Below are positions 17,539 through 25,541 of a stretch of 64,000 nucleotides of DNA, piece after piece. Within the stretch, counting starts at the first letter, position 1. Every line of letters starts with the position of its first letter. The DNA is from DASSUW01 sp963774155 (lineage in GTDB: Bacteria; Actinomycetota; Thermoleophilia; Solirubrobacterales; Solirubrobacteraceae), in NCBI GenBank assembly GCA_963774155.1, contig CAVZDW010000008.1:620001-684000 (forward strand). Direction: 5' to 3'. Under the pieces are notes generated by a model. That model made no database searches, was not told where the DNA came from, and saw only the letters and a list, made by a program, of their open reading frames with translations. Made by a program: the position numbers and the translations under genes.

Positions 17539-18747
17539 TCACGATGCGTCCCATGCCGGGATGGTCTCAGCCGCGCGCATCTCGCGCGCGAACCTCCCGG
17601 CGCTCTCCAGCGCCTCGGTCGCCTCGGGCAGGAACGTCCAGAAGATCTGGAAGACGTGCGTCGCCACCGGGTAGAGCTCGAGCCGCGCGTCGACGCCGTG
17701 CTCCACGGCACGCGCGGCCAGGACCTGCGCCTCGGCGCAGTACTGGTCGCCCGTGGCGGCCTGGATCAGCATCGGCGGCAACCCGTCGAGCTCGGCGAGC
17801 AGCGGGCTCACGATCGGGTCGTCGAGCGGATGTCCCGCGAGGTACGCCGCGGCGACGCGCTCGCCGAAGTCGCGGGCGACGGCCGGCTGGGGCTCCTCGG
17901 AGCGGCGCGTGGCGACCGTCCCGCCGAGGTCGACGCCCGGGCAGAACAGCACCGTGCCAGCGGGCAACGGCAGGCCCTCGCGCTTGAGCGTCAGCACGAG
18001 CGACATGGCGAGGCCTCCACCGGAGGAGTCGCCGGCGACGATGATCCGGTCGCCGCGCTCGAGCAGCCACTGGTACGCGGTCAGGGCGTCCTCGAGCGCG
18101 GCCGGGAACGGATGCTCGGGCGCCAGCCGGTAGTCCGGGACCAGCGCGCCGGTCCCCGCGGCCAGCGAGAAGGCGCCGGAGAGATGCCGGTAGCCGAACG
18201 CCGAGCCGAGCATGTGCCCGCCGCCGTGCAGGTAGAGCATCGTGGTGTCGGCGGCGTCGGGCGGGGAGACGAGCAGGGCCGGCACGCCGCCGGCGCTGAC
18301 CGGCCGCACGCCCACCTCGGGCGGCGCCGCGAACTGCGCGTGCAGCGCCTCGTAGGCCTCCCGCAACTGGTCGACGCCCGCATTGGCGGCGCCCAGCTCG
18401 GCCAGCGTCTGCCACAGCTTCGTGCCGCGCGTGGCCAGCTCGCCGCCCACCGACTGCGTCATGGAGATCGCCTCGTCCATGTCGGCCAGCAGCTTGCGCG
18501 CCCGGTCGAGCAGCGACTCGCCCGCCAGCGTCAGCTCGACGCGGTGCGTCGTGCGCCGGAACAGCTGGCAGCCCACCAGCTCCTCCAGAGCGCGGATCTG
18601 GCGGCTCAGCGCGGGCTGGGAGAGGTAGAGCTGCTCGGCCGCGCGGCCGAAGTTCAGCTCCTCGGCGACCGCCACGAAGGACCGCAGGTGGCGCAGCTCG
18701 ATCGCGTCCGGGGCCCGCGGGAAGGCGAGCACGCGTCCGTCGTCCAT
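17539..18747 (-). CDS. LysR-type DNA-binding domain fused to an alpha/beta-hydrolase (HSL family)
   Basis: One continuous 402-residue frame. Residues 16-75 are a clear LysR winged helix (ELRHLRSFVAVAEELNFGRA, then LSQPALSRQIRALEELVG), and 76-100 form the linker helix used for dimerisation. The usual periplasmic-binding-like sensor domain is absent. Instead residues about 115-390 are a hormone-sensitive-lipase-type hydrolase with HGGG (174-177), nucleophile motif GDSSGG (Ser241), an acidic residue in ATGDQ (Asp334) and His364, so the catalytic triad looks intact. ATG 18783 is an alternative start but would cover the dyad at 18780. It is divergent from a degenerate hydrolase gene, its likely target. 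Function is inferred; I know of no characterised example. Confidence 0.85.
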   Translation of the reverse strand: MDDGRVLAFPRAPDAIELRHLRSFVAVAEELNFGRAAEQLYLSQPALSRQIRALEELVGCQLFRRTTHRVELTLAGESLLDRARKLLADMDEAISMTQSVGGELATRGTKLWQTLAELGAANAGVDQLREAYEALHAQFAAPPEVGVRPVSAGGVPALLVSPPDAADTTMLYLHGGGHMLGSAFGYRHLSGAFSLAAGTGALVPDYRLAPEHPFPAALEDALTAYQWLLERGDRIIVAGDSSGGGLAMSLVLTLKREGLPLPAGTVLFCPGVDLGGTVATRRSEEPQPAVARDFGERVAAAYLAGHPLDDPIVSPLLAELDGLPPMLIQAATGDQYCAEAQVLAARAVEHGVDARLELYPVATHVFQIFWTFLPEATEALESAGRFAREMRAAETIPAWDAS

Positions 18748-18779
18748 GACCGGATTATCCCCGCGTACGTGAAAACCCT

Positions 18780-18798
18780 TCATGCGGATCCTGCATGA
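18780..18798. promoter_or_regulatory. LysR-box-like dyad between the fusion gene and its divergent neighbour
   Basis: TCATGC-N7-GCATGA is a perfect 6-bp-arm dyad in the 107-bp gap between ATG 18747 (minus) and ATG 18855 (plus). LysR regulators usually bind T-N11-A dyads of about this size beside a divergent target, so this is a good candidate site for the fused regulator. Confidence 0.5.
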
Positions 18799-18854
18799 CG
18801 GTCATAAGCGATCGGCCTTTCCCTTTCCGGGGCTCTCGACCGAGGATGGTCGGC

Positions 18855-19313
18855 ATGGTGCTCTCCCAGGACGCCGAGCTCCGACTCCGTGGCGGCCTCC
18901 GCGTCCGCGTGACGTGGCCGCCGGAGACCCCCGACACGCCGCCGCTGCTCGTCTACGTCGCGCCCCGCAATCGCGCCGTCGCCCGGGAGCTGGCGATCCA
19001 CCTCCCGGCCGTCGTGCTCTCGGTGCCCGGCCTGGATCTCGACACCGCGCGCGAGGCGCTCGAGTGGGGGGCCGACCACGCGACGGAGCTCGGCGCGGCG
19101 CCGCACCGGCTCAGCCTGGTCGGCGACCACGGCGCCGCCGGGGTGATCGCCGCTCTCGCCCGCCACGCGCGCGACCGCGGCTGGCCGCCGATCGAGCACA
19201 CGGCCCTGGTGCCGCCGCAGCTGAGCCCGTCAGCGCTGGACGCGCTGGTCCGGCTGCTTCAGGTGACCGGGAGCCAGGCCTTCGGGAACGTGGGAGGCAT
19301 GCGGCCGGGATAG
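18855..19313 (+). CDS. degenerate alpha/beta-hydrolase-like protein without nucleophile
   Basis: 152 residues matching the central part of HSL-type hydrolases: REALEWGADHATELG then APHRLSLVGDHGAAG (about 66-96) aligns with the region around the nucleophile elbow, but where active enzymes have GDSAG this has GDHGA, so the serine is replaced by His92. The HGGG oxyanion motif is replaced by LVYVAPRNR, and the C-terminal Asp/His part is missing. It is probably not an enzyme. GAGG 9 nt before ATG 18855 supports that start. It is divergent from the LysR-hydrolase fusion and its 3' end overlaps the convergent GST-like gene by 55 nt. Confidence 0.7.
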   Translation: MVLSQDAELRLRGGLRVRVTWPPETPDTPPLLVYVAPRNRAVARELAIHLPAVVLSVPGLDLDTAREALEWGADHATELGAAPHRLSLVGDHGAAGVIAALARHARDRGWPPIEHTALVPPQLSPSALDALVRLLQVTGSQAFGNVGGMRPG

Positions 19314-19993
19314 CCGGCCGCGTGCCGCCGGACCAGCTCGCCCGCCGGGCGGTGCGAGATGAGGGGACGCAGGTCGTCGAGCGTCATCAGCAGGGCCAGC
19401 GTGCTGGCCACCTGGTAGTCCGCGACGTTCGGCTGCTCGCCGCCCAGCAGGCCCTCGGCGATCCAGCCGTCGATGCGGTCGAGCAGCCCCGGGAGCGCCG
19501 CGAGGTCGGCGCGGACGGCCTCGTCGACCGAGCCCTGGATCTTCGCCGCCACGCGGATAACGGGCGGCGCGAGCGGCTTGATCAGCGCCCGCGGCATCAG
19601 CACGCGGGCGCCCTCGAAGTAGCTCGGCACCGCCTCGTGATGGCGCAGCAGCGCCCAGTAGATGACCCGGCGATCGAGCTGCTGGAAGTCCCCGTCGCAC
19701 CAGGCCTCGATCTCCTCGACCCGGGCTCGCCGCTCCGGGTCGGCTGGCAGGAGCGGCGGATCCGGCCGCAGCTCCTCGAGCGCCCGCGCGATCGCGCGCG
19801 TGGTCTGGATCCGGCGGCCGTCGATGACCAGGGCCGGCACGGTCGTGGCCGGGAAGCGCAGGACCCGCATGAGCGGCTTGTGGATGACCTGCGGGAGGTC
19901 GAGCCGCCGGTACGGCACGCCCTTCGCGGCGAGCATCAGCTCGGCGGCGAACACCGGGTGCGAGGCGGGGATCCCGTAGAGCGTCGTGGTCAT
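19259..19993 (-). CDS. glutathione S-transferase-like protein
   Basis: 244 residues with an N-terminal thioredoxin-like domain (LYGIPASHPVFAAELMLAAK, then VPALVIDGRRIQTTRAIARAL, where VPAL is the conserved cis-Pro turn) and an all-helical C-terminal domain with NVADYQVASTLALL. Actinobacteria mostly lack glutathione, so the thiol partner is unclear. It overlaps the next upstream GNAT gene by 4 nt. Confidence 0.8.
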   Translation of the reverse strand: MTTTLYGIPASHPVFAAELMLAAKGVPYRRLDLPQVIHKPLMRVLRFPATTVPALVIDGRRIQTTRAIARALEELRPDPPLLPADPERRARVEEIEAWCDGDFQQLDRRVIYWALLRHHEAVPSYFEGARVLMPRALIKPLAPPVIRVAAKIQGSVDEAVRADLAALPGLLDRIDGWIAEGLLGGEQPNVADYQVASTLALLMTLDDLRPLISHRPAGELVRRHAAGYPGRMPPTFPKAWLPVT

Positions 19994-20475
19994 CCGGCCG
20001 CCTTCAGTCGGTAGAGCTGGCGCCAGCCGGGCACCAGGCCGCGGCGTTCGTAGAGCCGCCGCGCGTCGTCGTTGCCCTCCATCACGCCGATCATCAGGTC
20101 ATGGATGCCGCGGTCGGCGAGCTCCGCATCGACCGCGTCGAGCAGCGCCGTCCCGAGCCCGCGGCCGCGCGCGTGCTCGGCCACCACGACGGTCCACACC
20201 TCGCCGTAGCGGTCCTCGAGCGCCCAGGAGTCGTCCGGGCCCTCGTGGATGCGCACCATCGCGTAGCCCGTCAGCACGCCGTCGTCCTCCGCGACGAGCG
20301 CGAAGCCGCCCTCCTCGAGGGTCTGCACGTAGCTCGCGCGGCGCGCGGACCAGGAGGTCTCGTCGTCCACGAACGGCTGCACGCGGGAGACGCTCGCGTG
20401 ATGGTGGTGGAGCTGGAGCCAGAGCGGGCGGAGCTCGTCGACGCGATCGGGTCCGGCAAGGGCGATCCGGGTCAC
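19990..20475 (-). CDS. GNAT-family N-acetyltransferase
   Basis: 161 residues with the acetyl-CoA motif VVAEHARGRGLGTALLDAV (about 101-119) and the C-terminal motif GNDDARRLYERRGLVPGW. Substrate unknown. GTG 20475 is preferred; a TTG at 20496 would add seven residues. Its stop overlaps the start of the GST-like gene, so the two form an operon. Confidence 0.85.
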   Translation of the reverse strand: MTRIALAGPDRVDELRPLWLQLHHHHASVSRVQPFVDDETSWSARRASYVQTLEEGGFALVAEDDGVLTGYAMVRIHEGPDDSWALEDRYGEVWTVVVAEHARGRGLGTALLDAVDAELADRGIHDLMIGVMEGNDDARRLYERRGLVPGWRQLYRLKAAG

Positions 20476-20528
20476 GGCGCGGACTCTACGGGTCAAGCGG
20501 GCTCGCCGAGACGCCGATATCGGGCCGC

Positions 20529-20717
20529 ATGGGCAGACTCATTCTCGCGATCTTGATCACTCTCTGGGGCGCCGGCATCGTGCTCCGCGGCCTCCTCGGC
20601 GAGGGCCTCGACGGCTCGGGCAGCTACGGCTCCGGCCAGATGGTGGCGTTCGTCCTCGGCGCCGTGATGGTCTTCGCGGGCCTCCGCCACGTGGTCAGGC
20701 ACTTCGCCACTCGCTGA
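20529..20717 (+). CDS. 62-residue two-helix membrane protein
   Basis: Reads MGRLILAILITLWGAGIVLR, a glycine/serine loop (GLDGSGSYGSGQ), then a second hydrophobic segment MVAFVLGAVMVFAGL and a basic end. Two membrane helices are predicted. No family recognised. It starts 53 nt after the divergent GNAT gene with no clear Shine-Dalgarno. Confidence 0.6.
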   Translation: MGRLILAILITLWGAGIVLRGLLGEGLDGSGSYGSGQMVAFVLGAVMVFAGLRHVVRHFATR

Positions 20718-20796
20718 CAGGCTTGACGTTCCGTCGGGCTGAGCTGAGCCAGACGCGACGCTCCGATCATTGTGCGCCCCGGCGACGGGTACGAGC

Positions 20797-22203
20797 ATGC
20801 GACGCATGACCGCCATCGACGCCCTGGCCACCGACGAGCTTCAGGAACTGGCCCACCGCCACCTGCTCATGCACTTCACCCGCAACGGCGCCTTTGCGCC
20901 CGGCGGGAACAAGCTGCTGGTGCTGGAGCGCGGCGAGGGACCGTACGTGTTCGACACCGACGGCAACCGCTACCTGGACGGCCTCAGCTCGCTCTTCTGC
21001 TGCCAGCTCGGGTACTCGTTCGGCGAGGAGATGGCGGCCGTCGCGGGCGAGCAGCTCTCCACGCTCGCCTTCAACACGAACTGGGCCACGGCTCATCCGC
21101 CCGCCATCCGGCTCGCCGAGGCGCTGGCCGAGCGCGCGCCCGGCGACCTCAACCGCGTGTTCTTCACGAGCGGCGGCTCGGAGTCGGTCGAGGCGGCGTG
21201 GAAGATCGTCCGCCAGAGCTACCTGGGCCGGGGCGAGCCGCAGCGCACGAAGGTCATCGCGCGTGAGATCGCCTACCACGGCGTCACGCTCGGGGCCCTC
21301 TCCTTCACCGGCGTGCGGCCCATGAAGGAGCCGTTCGGCCCGTCGCCGATCCCCGTCGTGCGCGTGTCCAACACGAACTCCTTCCGCCACGAGCTCGAGC
21401 ACGATCCGGCCGCGCACTGCAAGCAGCTGCTCGACGAGATGGAGCGCACGATCGTCGAGACCGGGCCCGAGACGGTGGCGATGATCATCGCCGAGCCGGT
21501 CCAGAACGCGGGCGGCGCGCTCGTCCCGCCCGAGGGGTATTGGGCCGGGCTGCGGGCGCTCGCCGACCGCTACGGGATCACGCTCATGGCCGACGAGGTG
21601 ATCACCGGCTTCGGGCGCTTCGGCGAGTTCTTCGCCTCCGCCCGCTACGGGCCGGCCCCGGACATCATCACCCTGGCCAAGGGCCTCACCTCGGCCTACG
21701 CGCCGATGGGCGCCGTGCTGGTCTCCGACAAGCTCGCCGAGCCGCTCTACGAAGAGGGCCGGATGCTGCTGCACGGCATCACGTTCGCCGGCCACCCGGT
21801 GGCCGCCGCGATCGCGCTGCGCAACATCGAGATCTTCGAGCGCGAGGGCGTGCTCGAGAACGTCCGCGAGCACGAGGGCTACCTGCGCGAGAAGCTCAAC
21901 GAGCTCAAGGACCGCGTGCCGATCGTCGGCGACGTCCGCGGCGACGGCTTCTTCTGGGCGCTCGAGCTCGTCCGCGACGCGGAGCTCGGCCGCTTCAGCG
22001 CCGAGGAGCGGGAGCGGCTCCTGCGCGGCTTCCTCGGTCGCCGGCTGCTGGAGGAGGGCCTGATCGCCCGCCCGGACGATCGCGGCGACGCCGTCCTGCA
22101 CCTGTCGCCGCCGCTCATCTGCGGCAAGCGCGAGCTCGACGAGCTGGTGGCCAAGACCGAGGCCGTGCTCGCCGACGCCTCGGACAAGTTCTTCGCTGCG
22201 TAA
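20797..22203 (+). CDS. class III aminotransferase, probably polyamine-pyruvate type
   Basis: PLP enzyme of about 468 residues. Motifs: GNRYLDGLSSLFCCQLGY, FTSGGSESVEAAWKI (cofactor phosphate), AYHGVTLGALS, ADEVITGFGRFGEFF (the Asp on the pyridine), and LAKGLTSAYAPMGAV with the PLP lysine (about residue 295). The wording resembles putrescine/beta-alanine-pyruvate transaminases. It is followed directly by an FAD amine oxidase-type gene, which fits polyamine breakdown together with the pot operon 5 kb upstream. ATG 20797 chosen; ATG 20806 is equally possible. Confidence 0.85.
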   Translation: MRRMTAIDALATDELQELAHRHLLMHFTRNGAFAPGGNKLLVLERGEGPYVFDTDGNRYLDGLSSLFCCQLGYSFGEEMAAVAGEQLSTLAFNTNWATAHPPAIRLAEALAERAPGDLNRVFFTSGGSESVEAAWKIVRQSYLGRGEPQRTKVIAREIAYHGVTLGALSFTGVRPMKEPFGPSPIPVVRVSNTNSFRHELEHDPAAHCKQLLDEMERTIVETGPETVAMIIAEPVQNAGGALVPPEGYWAGLRALADRYGITLMADEVITGFGRFGEFFASARYGPAPDIITLAKGLTSAYAPMGAVLVSDKLAEPLYEEGRMLLHGITFAGHPVAAAIALRNIEIFEREGVLENVREHEGYLREKLNELKDRVPIVGDVRGDGFFWALELVRDAELGRFSAEERERLLRGFLGRRLLEEGLIARPDDRGDAVLHLSPPLICGKRELDELVAKTEAVLADASDKFFAA

Positions 22204-23580
22204 GTGCTCCACAGCGCGCACGGCTACTGGCTTCCCGAGGCGGGCGGCGCCGATCCGGTGCCGCCCGCGTCGGGCGACCTGAGCGCCGACGTGGTCATCG
22301 TCGGCGGCGGCTACGCCGGCATGTGGACGGCCTGGAACCTGCTCGAGCGGGGCGCGAGGCCGATCGTGCTCGAGGCGGACGTGTGCGGCCACGGCCCGAG
22401 CGGCCGCAACGGCGGGTTCTGCGAGACGCTGTGGTCCAACCTCCCGTCGCTGCGCGAGCGCTTCGGCGACGAGCGCGCGCTGGCGGCCTGCGAGGCGTCC
22501 TCCGACAGCGTTCGCGCCATCGGCGCGTGGTGCGAGGCGGAGGGCGTCGACGCCTGGTTCAAGCAGGCCGGCTTCGTGCTCACCAGCACCAGCGAGGCGC
22601 AGGACCCGGTGGTCGACGAGATCGCCCGGGCCGGCGCCGACGTCGGCACCGACCAGGTCGTGCCGCTCGACGCCGACGCCGTGCGCGCCCGCTGCCGGTC
22701 CCCGCGCTTCCGCAAGGGCGTCCTCGTGCCCGACGATGCGACGGTCCAACCGGCCCGCCTCGCCCTCGGCCTCAGGCGGCGGCTGCTCGAGCGCGGTGTG
22801 CCGATCTTCGAGCACTCCCGCGTCCGCTCCCTGCAGGCGAGCCCGAGCGGCGTCGTGGCCGCGACCGACCGGGCCCGCGTGCGCGCCGGCGCCGCGGTCC
22901 TCACGGTGAACGCGGCCACGCGCGGCGTGAAGCCGCTGCGCTCGCGCCTCTCGGTCACGTCCTCGCACATCGTCCTCACCGAGCCGGTGCCGGACGTGAT
23001 CGAGGAGCTCGGCTGGACCGGGGGAGAGTCGATCACCGACGGCCGGACGTTCCTGCACTACTTCCGCACGACGAACGACGGGCGGATCGCCTTCGGCTGG
23101 GGCGGCGGCCGCCTCGCCTACGGCGCGCGGCTCGACCGCAGGGTCGAGGTCGACCCGGCCGTGGCCGAGGAGACCCACAAGCACCTCGTCGACTACTTCC
23201 CGGCGCTCGAAGGCCGCCGCATCACGCACGCGTGGGGCGGGCCGATCGACGTCTCGCCGAGCCATCTGCCGCAGATCGGCACGCTCGACGACGGCCCGGT
23301 CCACTACGCGTTCGGCTTCACCGGCAACGGCGTGGGCCCGTCGCACCTCGCCGGCCGCGTCCTCGCCGGCCTGGCGAGCGGCGACGGCGACCGCCGCCTC
23401 GCGCTCGACGAGCCCGGCCCGGCCGTCCCGCCCGAGCCGCTGGCCTGGGTCGGAGGGATGATCGTCCGCGGCGCGTTCCTGCGCGCCGAGCGCCTCCAGC
23501 AGGCCGGCCGCACCCCCGATCCCCTCACCCGGGCGCTCTGCGCGGCGCCCCGGGCACTCGGCATCCACGTCTCACGCTGA
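22204..23580 (+). CDS. FAD-dependent oxidoreductase (DAO family, PuuB-like)
   Basis: 458 residues. The dinucleotide motif VVIVGGGYAGMWTAWNLLER (30-49) and GPSGRNGGFCETL (about 70-82) mark the D-amino-acid-oxidase/gamma-glutamylputrescine-oxidase group; the C-terminus has the second FAD motif GFTGNGVGPSHLAGRVLA. Its GTG follows the aminotransferase TAA with no gap, so the two are one operon and probably share a substrate pathway. The exact amine is unknown. Confidence 0.82.
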   Translation: MLHSAHGYWLPEAGGADPVPPASGDLSADVVIVGGGYAGMWTAWNLLERGARPIVLEADVCGHGPSGRNGGFCETLWSNLPSLRERFGDERALAACEASSDSVRAIGAWCEAEGVDAWFKQAGFVLTSTSEAQDPVVDEIARAGADVGTDQVVPLDADAVRARCRSPRFRKGVLVPDDATVQPARLALGLRRRLLERGVPIFEHSRVRSLQASPSGVVAATDRARVRAGAAVLTVNAATRGVKPLRSRLSVTSSHIVLTEPVPDVIEELGWTGGESITDGRTFLHYFRTTNDGRIAFGWGGGRLAYGARLDRRVEVDPAVAEETHKHLVDYFPALEGRRITHAWGGPIDVSPSHLPQIGTLDDGPVHYAFGFTGNGVGPSHLAGRVLAGLASGDGDRRLALDEPGPAVPPEPLAWVGGMIVRGAFLRAERLQQAGRTPDPLTRALCAAPRALGIHVSR

Positions 23581-23622
23581 CCGCCGTTGCGCCGGCACTT
23601 CGTAGGTCGGTGGCTGGCCCGG

Positions 23623-23755
23623 CGAACTGCGGCTGGGTAGGGAAGCGGGGATCCGGCGTCTTCGGCCTGCCGTCTGGGGCGACATCGCGCCACCGTCCTG
23701 CCCAGGGGTCACACCGTGACCTCTAACCAGGACGCCAACGAGCTTTCCTGCTCGT
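23623..23755. repeat. intergenic hairpin element, copy A (right arm missing)
   Basis: Begins with the family's left arm AACTGCGGCTGGGTAGGG (23626-23643). A nested hairpin follows: outer CGTCCTG/CAGGACG (23694-23700 with 23728-23734), inner GGTCAC-ACC-GTGACC (23707-23721). A third hairpin ACGAGC-N6-GCTCGT lies at 23738-23755. The complementary right arm seen in copies B-D is not found, so this copy is truncated or degraded. It sits 43 nt after the FAD oxidase gene and about 95 nt before the leucine leader. Confidence 0.55.
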
Positions 23756-23849
23756 GAGCCGCCTGTGCGCCGGCGCGTGCAGCGAGGAGGGCACGCGGCG
23801 GCACCCGGATGTGGTTCGAACTCGATTCGTGAGGTACCCTTCGGCGCGC

Positions 23850-23903
23850 ATGTTGCGTTGCCGGCTTGAGCTCCTCCTTCTCCTCCCCCTTCGGGGGGAA
23901 TAG
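23850..23903 (+). CDS. leucine-rich leader peptide of leuA
   Basis: 17-residue open frame MLRCRLELLLLLPLRGE followed by TAG: eight of 17 residues are leucine, with five in a row encoded CTC CTC CTT CTC CTC. A TACCCT box at 23835-23840 ends 9 nt before the ATG, so the leader is probably a leaderless transcript. Position upstream of leuA and composition identify it as an amino-acid attenuation peptide. Leucine leaders are an established control device; the details here are read directly from sequence. Confidence 0.85.
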   Translation: MLRCRLELLLLLPLRGE

Positions 23904-23967
23904 TGCGTGGCGGCCGCGAAGCCGCAAACCCATCGCGAAGGAGCAGGTCAAACAAGCCGAGAAGGAG
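23874..23967 (+). promoter_or_regulatory. predicted leucine-responsive translational attenuator of leuA
   Basis: The leader's three Leu codons CTC-CTT-CTC (23874-23882) are exactly complementary to GAGAAGGAG (23959-23967), which contains the leuA Shine-Dalgarno. A CCCCC-TTCG-GGGGG tetraloop hairpin (23885-23898) and a GCGGC-N6-GCCGC hairpin (23910-23925) lie between. No U-run follows, so control of translation rather than transcription termination is suggested: a ribosome stalled on Leu codons would keep the ribosome-binding site free. Confidence 0.6.
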
Positions 23968-23975
23968 CACGCGAC

Positions 23976-25541
23976 ATGGACGACAACCGGGTCATCATCT
24001 TCGACACGACGCTGAGGGACGGCGAGCAATCGCCGGGCATCTCGCTGAACGCCACCGAGAAGCTGGAGATCGCGCACCAGCTGGCCCGGCTCGGCGTCGA
24101 CGTCATCGAGGCCGGCTTCCCGATCGCCTCGCCCGGTGACTTCGAGGCGGTCCGCGCGATCGCCCGCGAGGTCTCCGGCCCCGTCATCGCCGGCCTCGCC
24201 CGCGCGCATGCAGCCGACATCGAGCGCGCCGCCGACGCGGTACGCGAAGCACCGCGGCCGCGCATCCACACCTTCATCTCGACGTCGGACATCCACATCG
24301 AGCACCAGCTGCAGTCCACGCGGGCCGACGTGCTGGGCCAGGCCCGCGCCGCCGTCGCGCACGCCAAGTCGTTCGTGGACGACGTCGAGTTCTCCCCGAT
24401 GGACGCCACCCGCGCGGACGTCGAGTTCACCGCCGAGGTGGTGGCGGCGGCGATCGAGGAGGGCGCGACCACGATCAACATCCCCGACACGGTCGGCTAC
24501 GCGATGCCCGACGAGTACGCGGGCTTCCTGCGCCGCCTCTACGAGCTGGTGCCGGGCCTGAAGGACGTCGTGCTCTCGGTCCACTGCCACGACGACCTGG
24601 GCCTGGCCGTGGCCAACTCGTTCGCGGGCGTCCAGGCCGGCGCCCGCCAGATCGAGTGCGCCATCAACGGCATCGGCGAGCGGGCCGGCAACGCCTCGCT
24701 CGAGGAGCTGGTGATGCTGCTGCACACCCGCCAGGACGCCATCGGGCTGACCACCGGCGTGCAGACGCGCGAGATCGCCCGCACGAGCCGCCTGGTCTCG
24801 CGCCTGACGGGCTACGTCGTGCAGCCGAACAAGGCGATCGTGGGCCGCAACGCCTTCGCGCACGAGTCCGGCATCCACCAGGACGGCGTGCTCAAGGAGC
24901 GCTCGACCTACGAGATCATGGAGGCCGCGTCGGTGGGCGTCGACGACGTCTCGTCGATCGTCCTCGGCAAGCACTCGGGCCGCCACGCGCTGCAGTCGGC
25001 GCTCGAGGAGCTGGGCTTCACGGTCAGCGGCCACGCGCTGAACACCGCGTTCAAGCGCTTCAAGGAGATCGCGGACAAGAAGAAGCAGGTCACGGCGATG
25101 GACCTCGAGGCGCTGGTCACCGACGAGCTCCGCGCCGAGCTGACCTCCTACGACCTCGAGTGGTTCGACGTCGAGGCCTCCTCGCGGCGCCCGCCGCACG
25201 CCACGGTGGAGATCCGCACGCCGGACGGCGAGCTCGTCCGCGGCGACTTCACCGGCGACGGCCCGGTCGACGCGATCTTCCGCGCCATCAACACGGCCAC
25301 CCGGCGCGAGGCGCGCCTGCGCGAGTTCCGCATCGACTCGGTGACCGCGGGCCAGGACGCGCTCGGCGAGGCCAGCGTGGTGCTCGAGGTCGCGGGCCAG
25401 TCGGCCGCCGGCCAGGGCGTCTCCACCGACATCATCGAGGCGGCCGCGCTCGCCTACGTGCGCGCGCTCTCGAACGCCGAGCGCAAGGTCGCGCTGGCGG
25501 CGGACGCGGCCGAGACGCCTGAGCTCACACCGACGCCGTGA
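23976..25541 (+). CDS. leuA: 2-isopropylmalate synthase
   Basis: Commits 2-oxoisovalerate and acetyl-CoA to leucine. The 521 residues begin with the DRE-TIM motif FDTTLRDGEQSPGI (9-22), carry the metal-binding HCHDDLGLAVANS near 200, GIGERAGNASLEEL, and a C-terminal regulatory domain for leucine feedback (about 390-515). Length is that of the standard bacterial form. AAGGAG lies 8 nt before ATG 23976; this same site pairs with the leader's Leu codons. A cupin gene follows with a 4-nt overlap. Confidence 0.97.
   Translation: MDDNRVIIFDTTLRDGEQSPGISLNATEKLEIAHQLARLGVDVIEAGFPIASPGDFEAVRAIAREVSGPVIAGLARAHAADIERAADAVREAPRPRIHTFISTSDIHIEHQLQSTRADVLGQARAAVAHAKSFVDDVEFSPMDATRADVEFTAEVVAAAIEEGATTINIPDTVGYAMPDEYAGFLRRLYELVPGLKDVVLSVHCHDDLGLAVANSFAGVQAGARQIECAINGIGERAGNASLEELVMLLHTRQDAIGLTTGVQTREIARTSRLVSRLTGYVVQPNKAIVGRNAFAHESGIHQDGVLKERSTYEIMEAASVGVDDVSSIVLGKHSGRHALQSALEELGFTVSGHALNTAFKRFKEIADKKKQVTAMDLEALVTDELRAELTSYDLEWFDVEASSRRPPHATVEIRTPDGELVRGDFTGDGPVDAIFRAINTATRREARLREFRIDSVTAGQDALGEASVVLEVAGQSAAGQGVSTDIIEAAALAYVRALSNAERKVALAADAAETPELTPTP

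Noticed and set aside
20767..23568. Minus-strand open frame of 933 codons
   Set aside because: Long only because high GC removes stops; it is antisense to the aminotransferase and FAD oxidase genes and has biased, repetitive composition.
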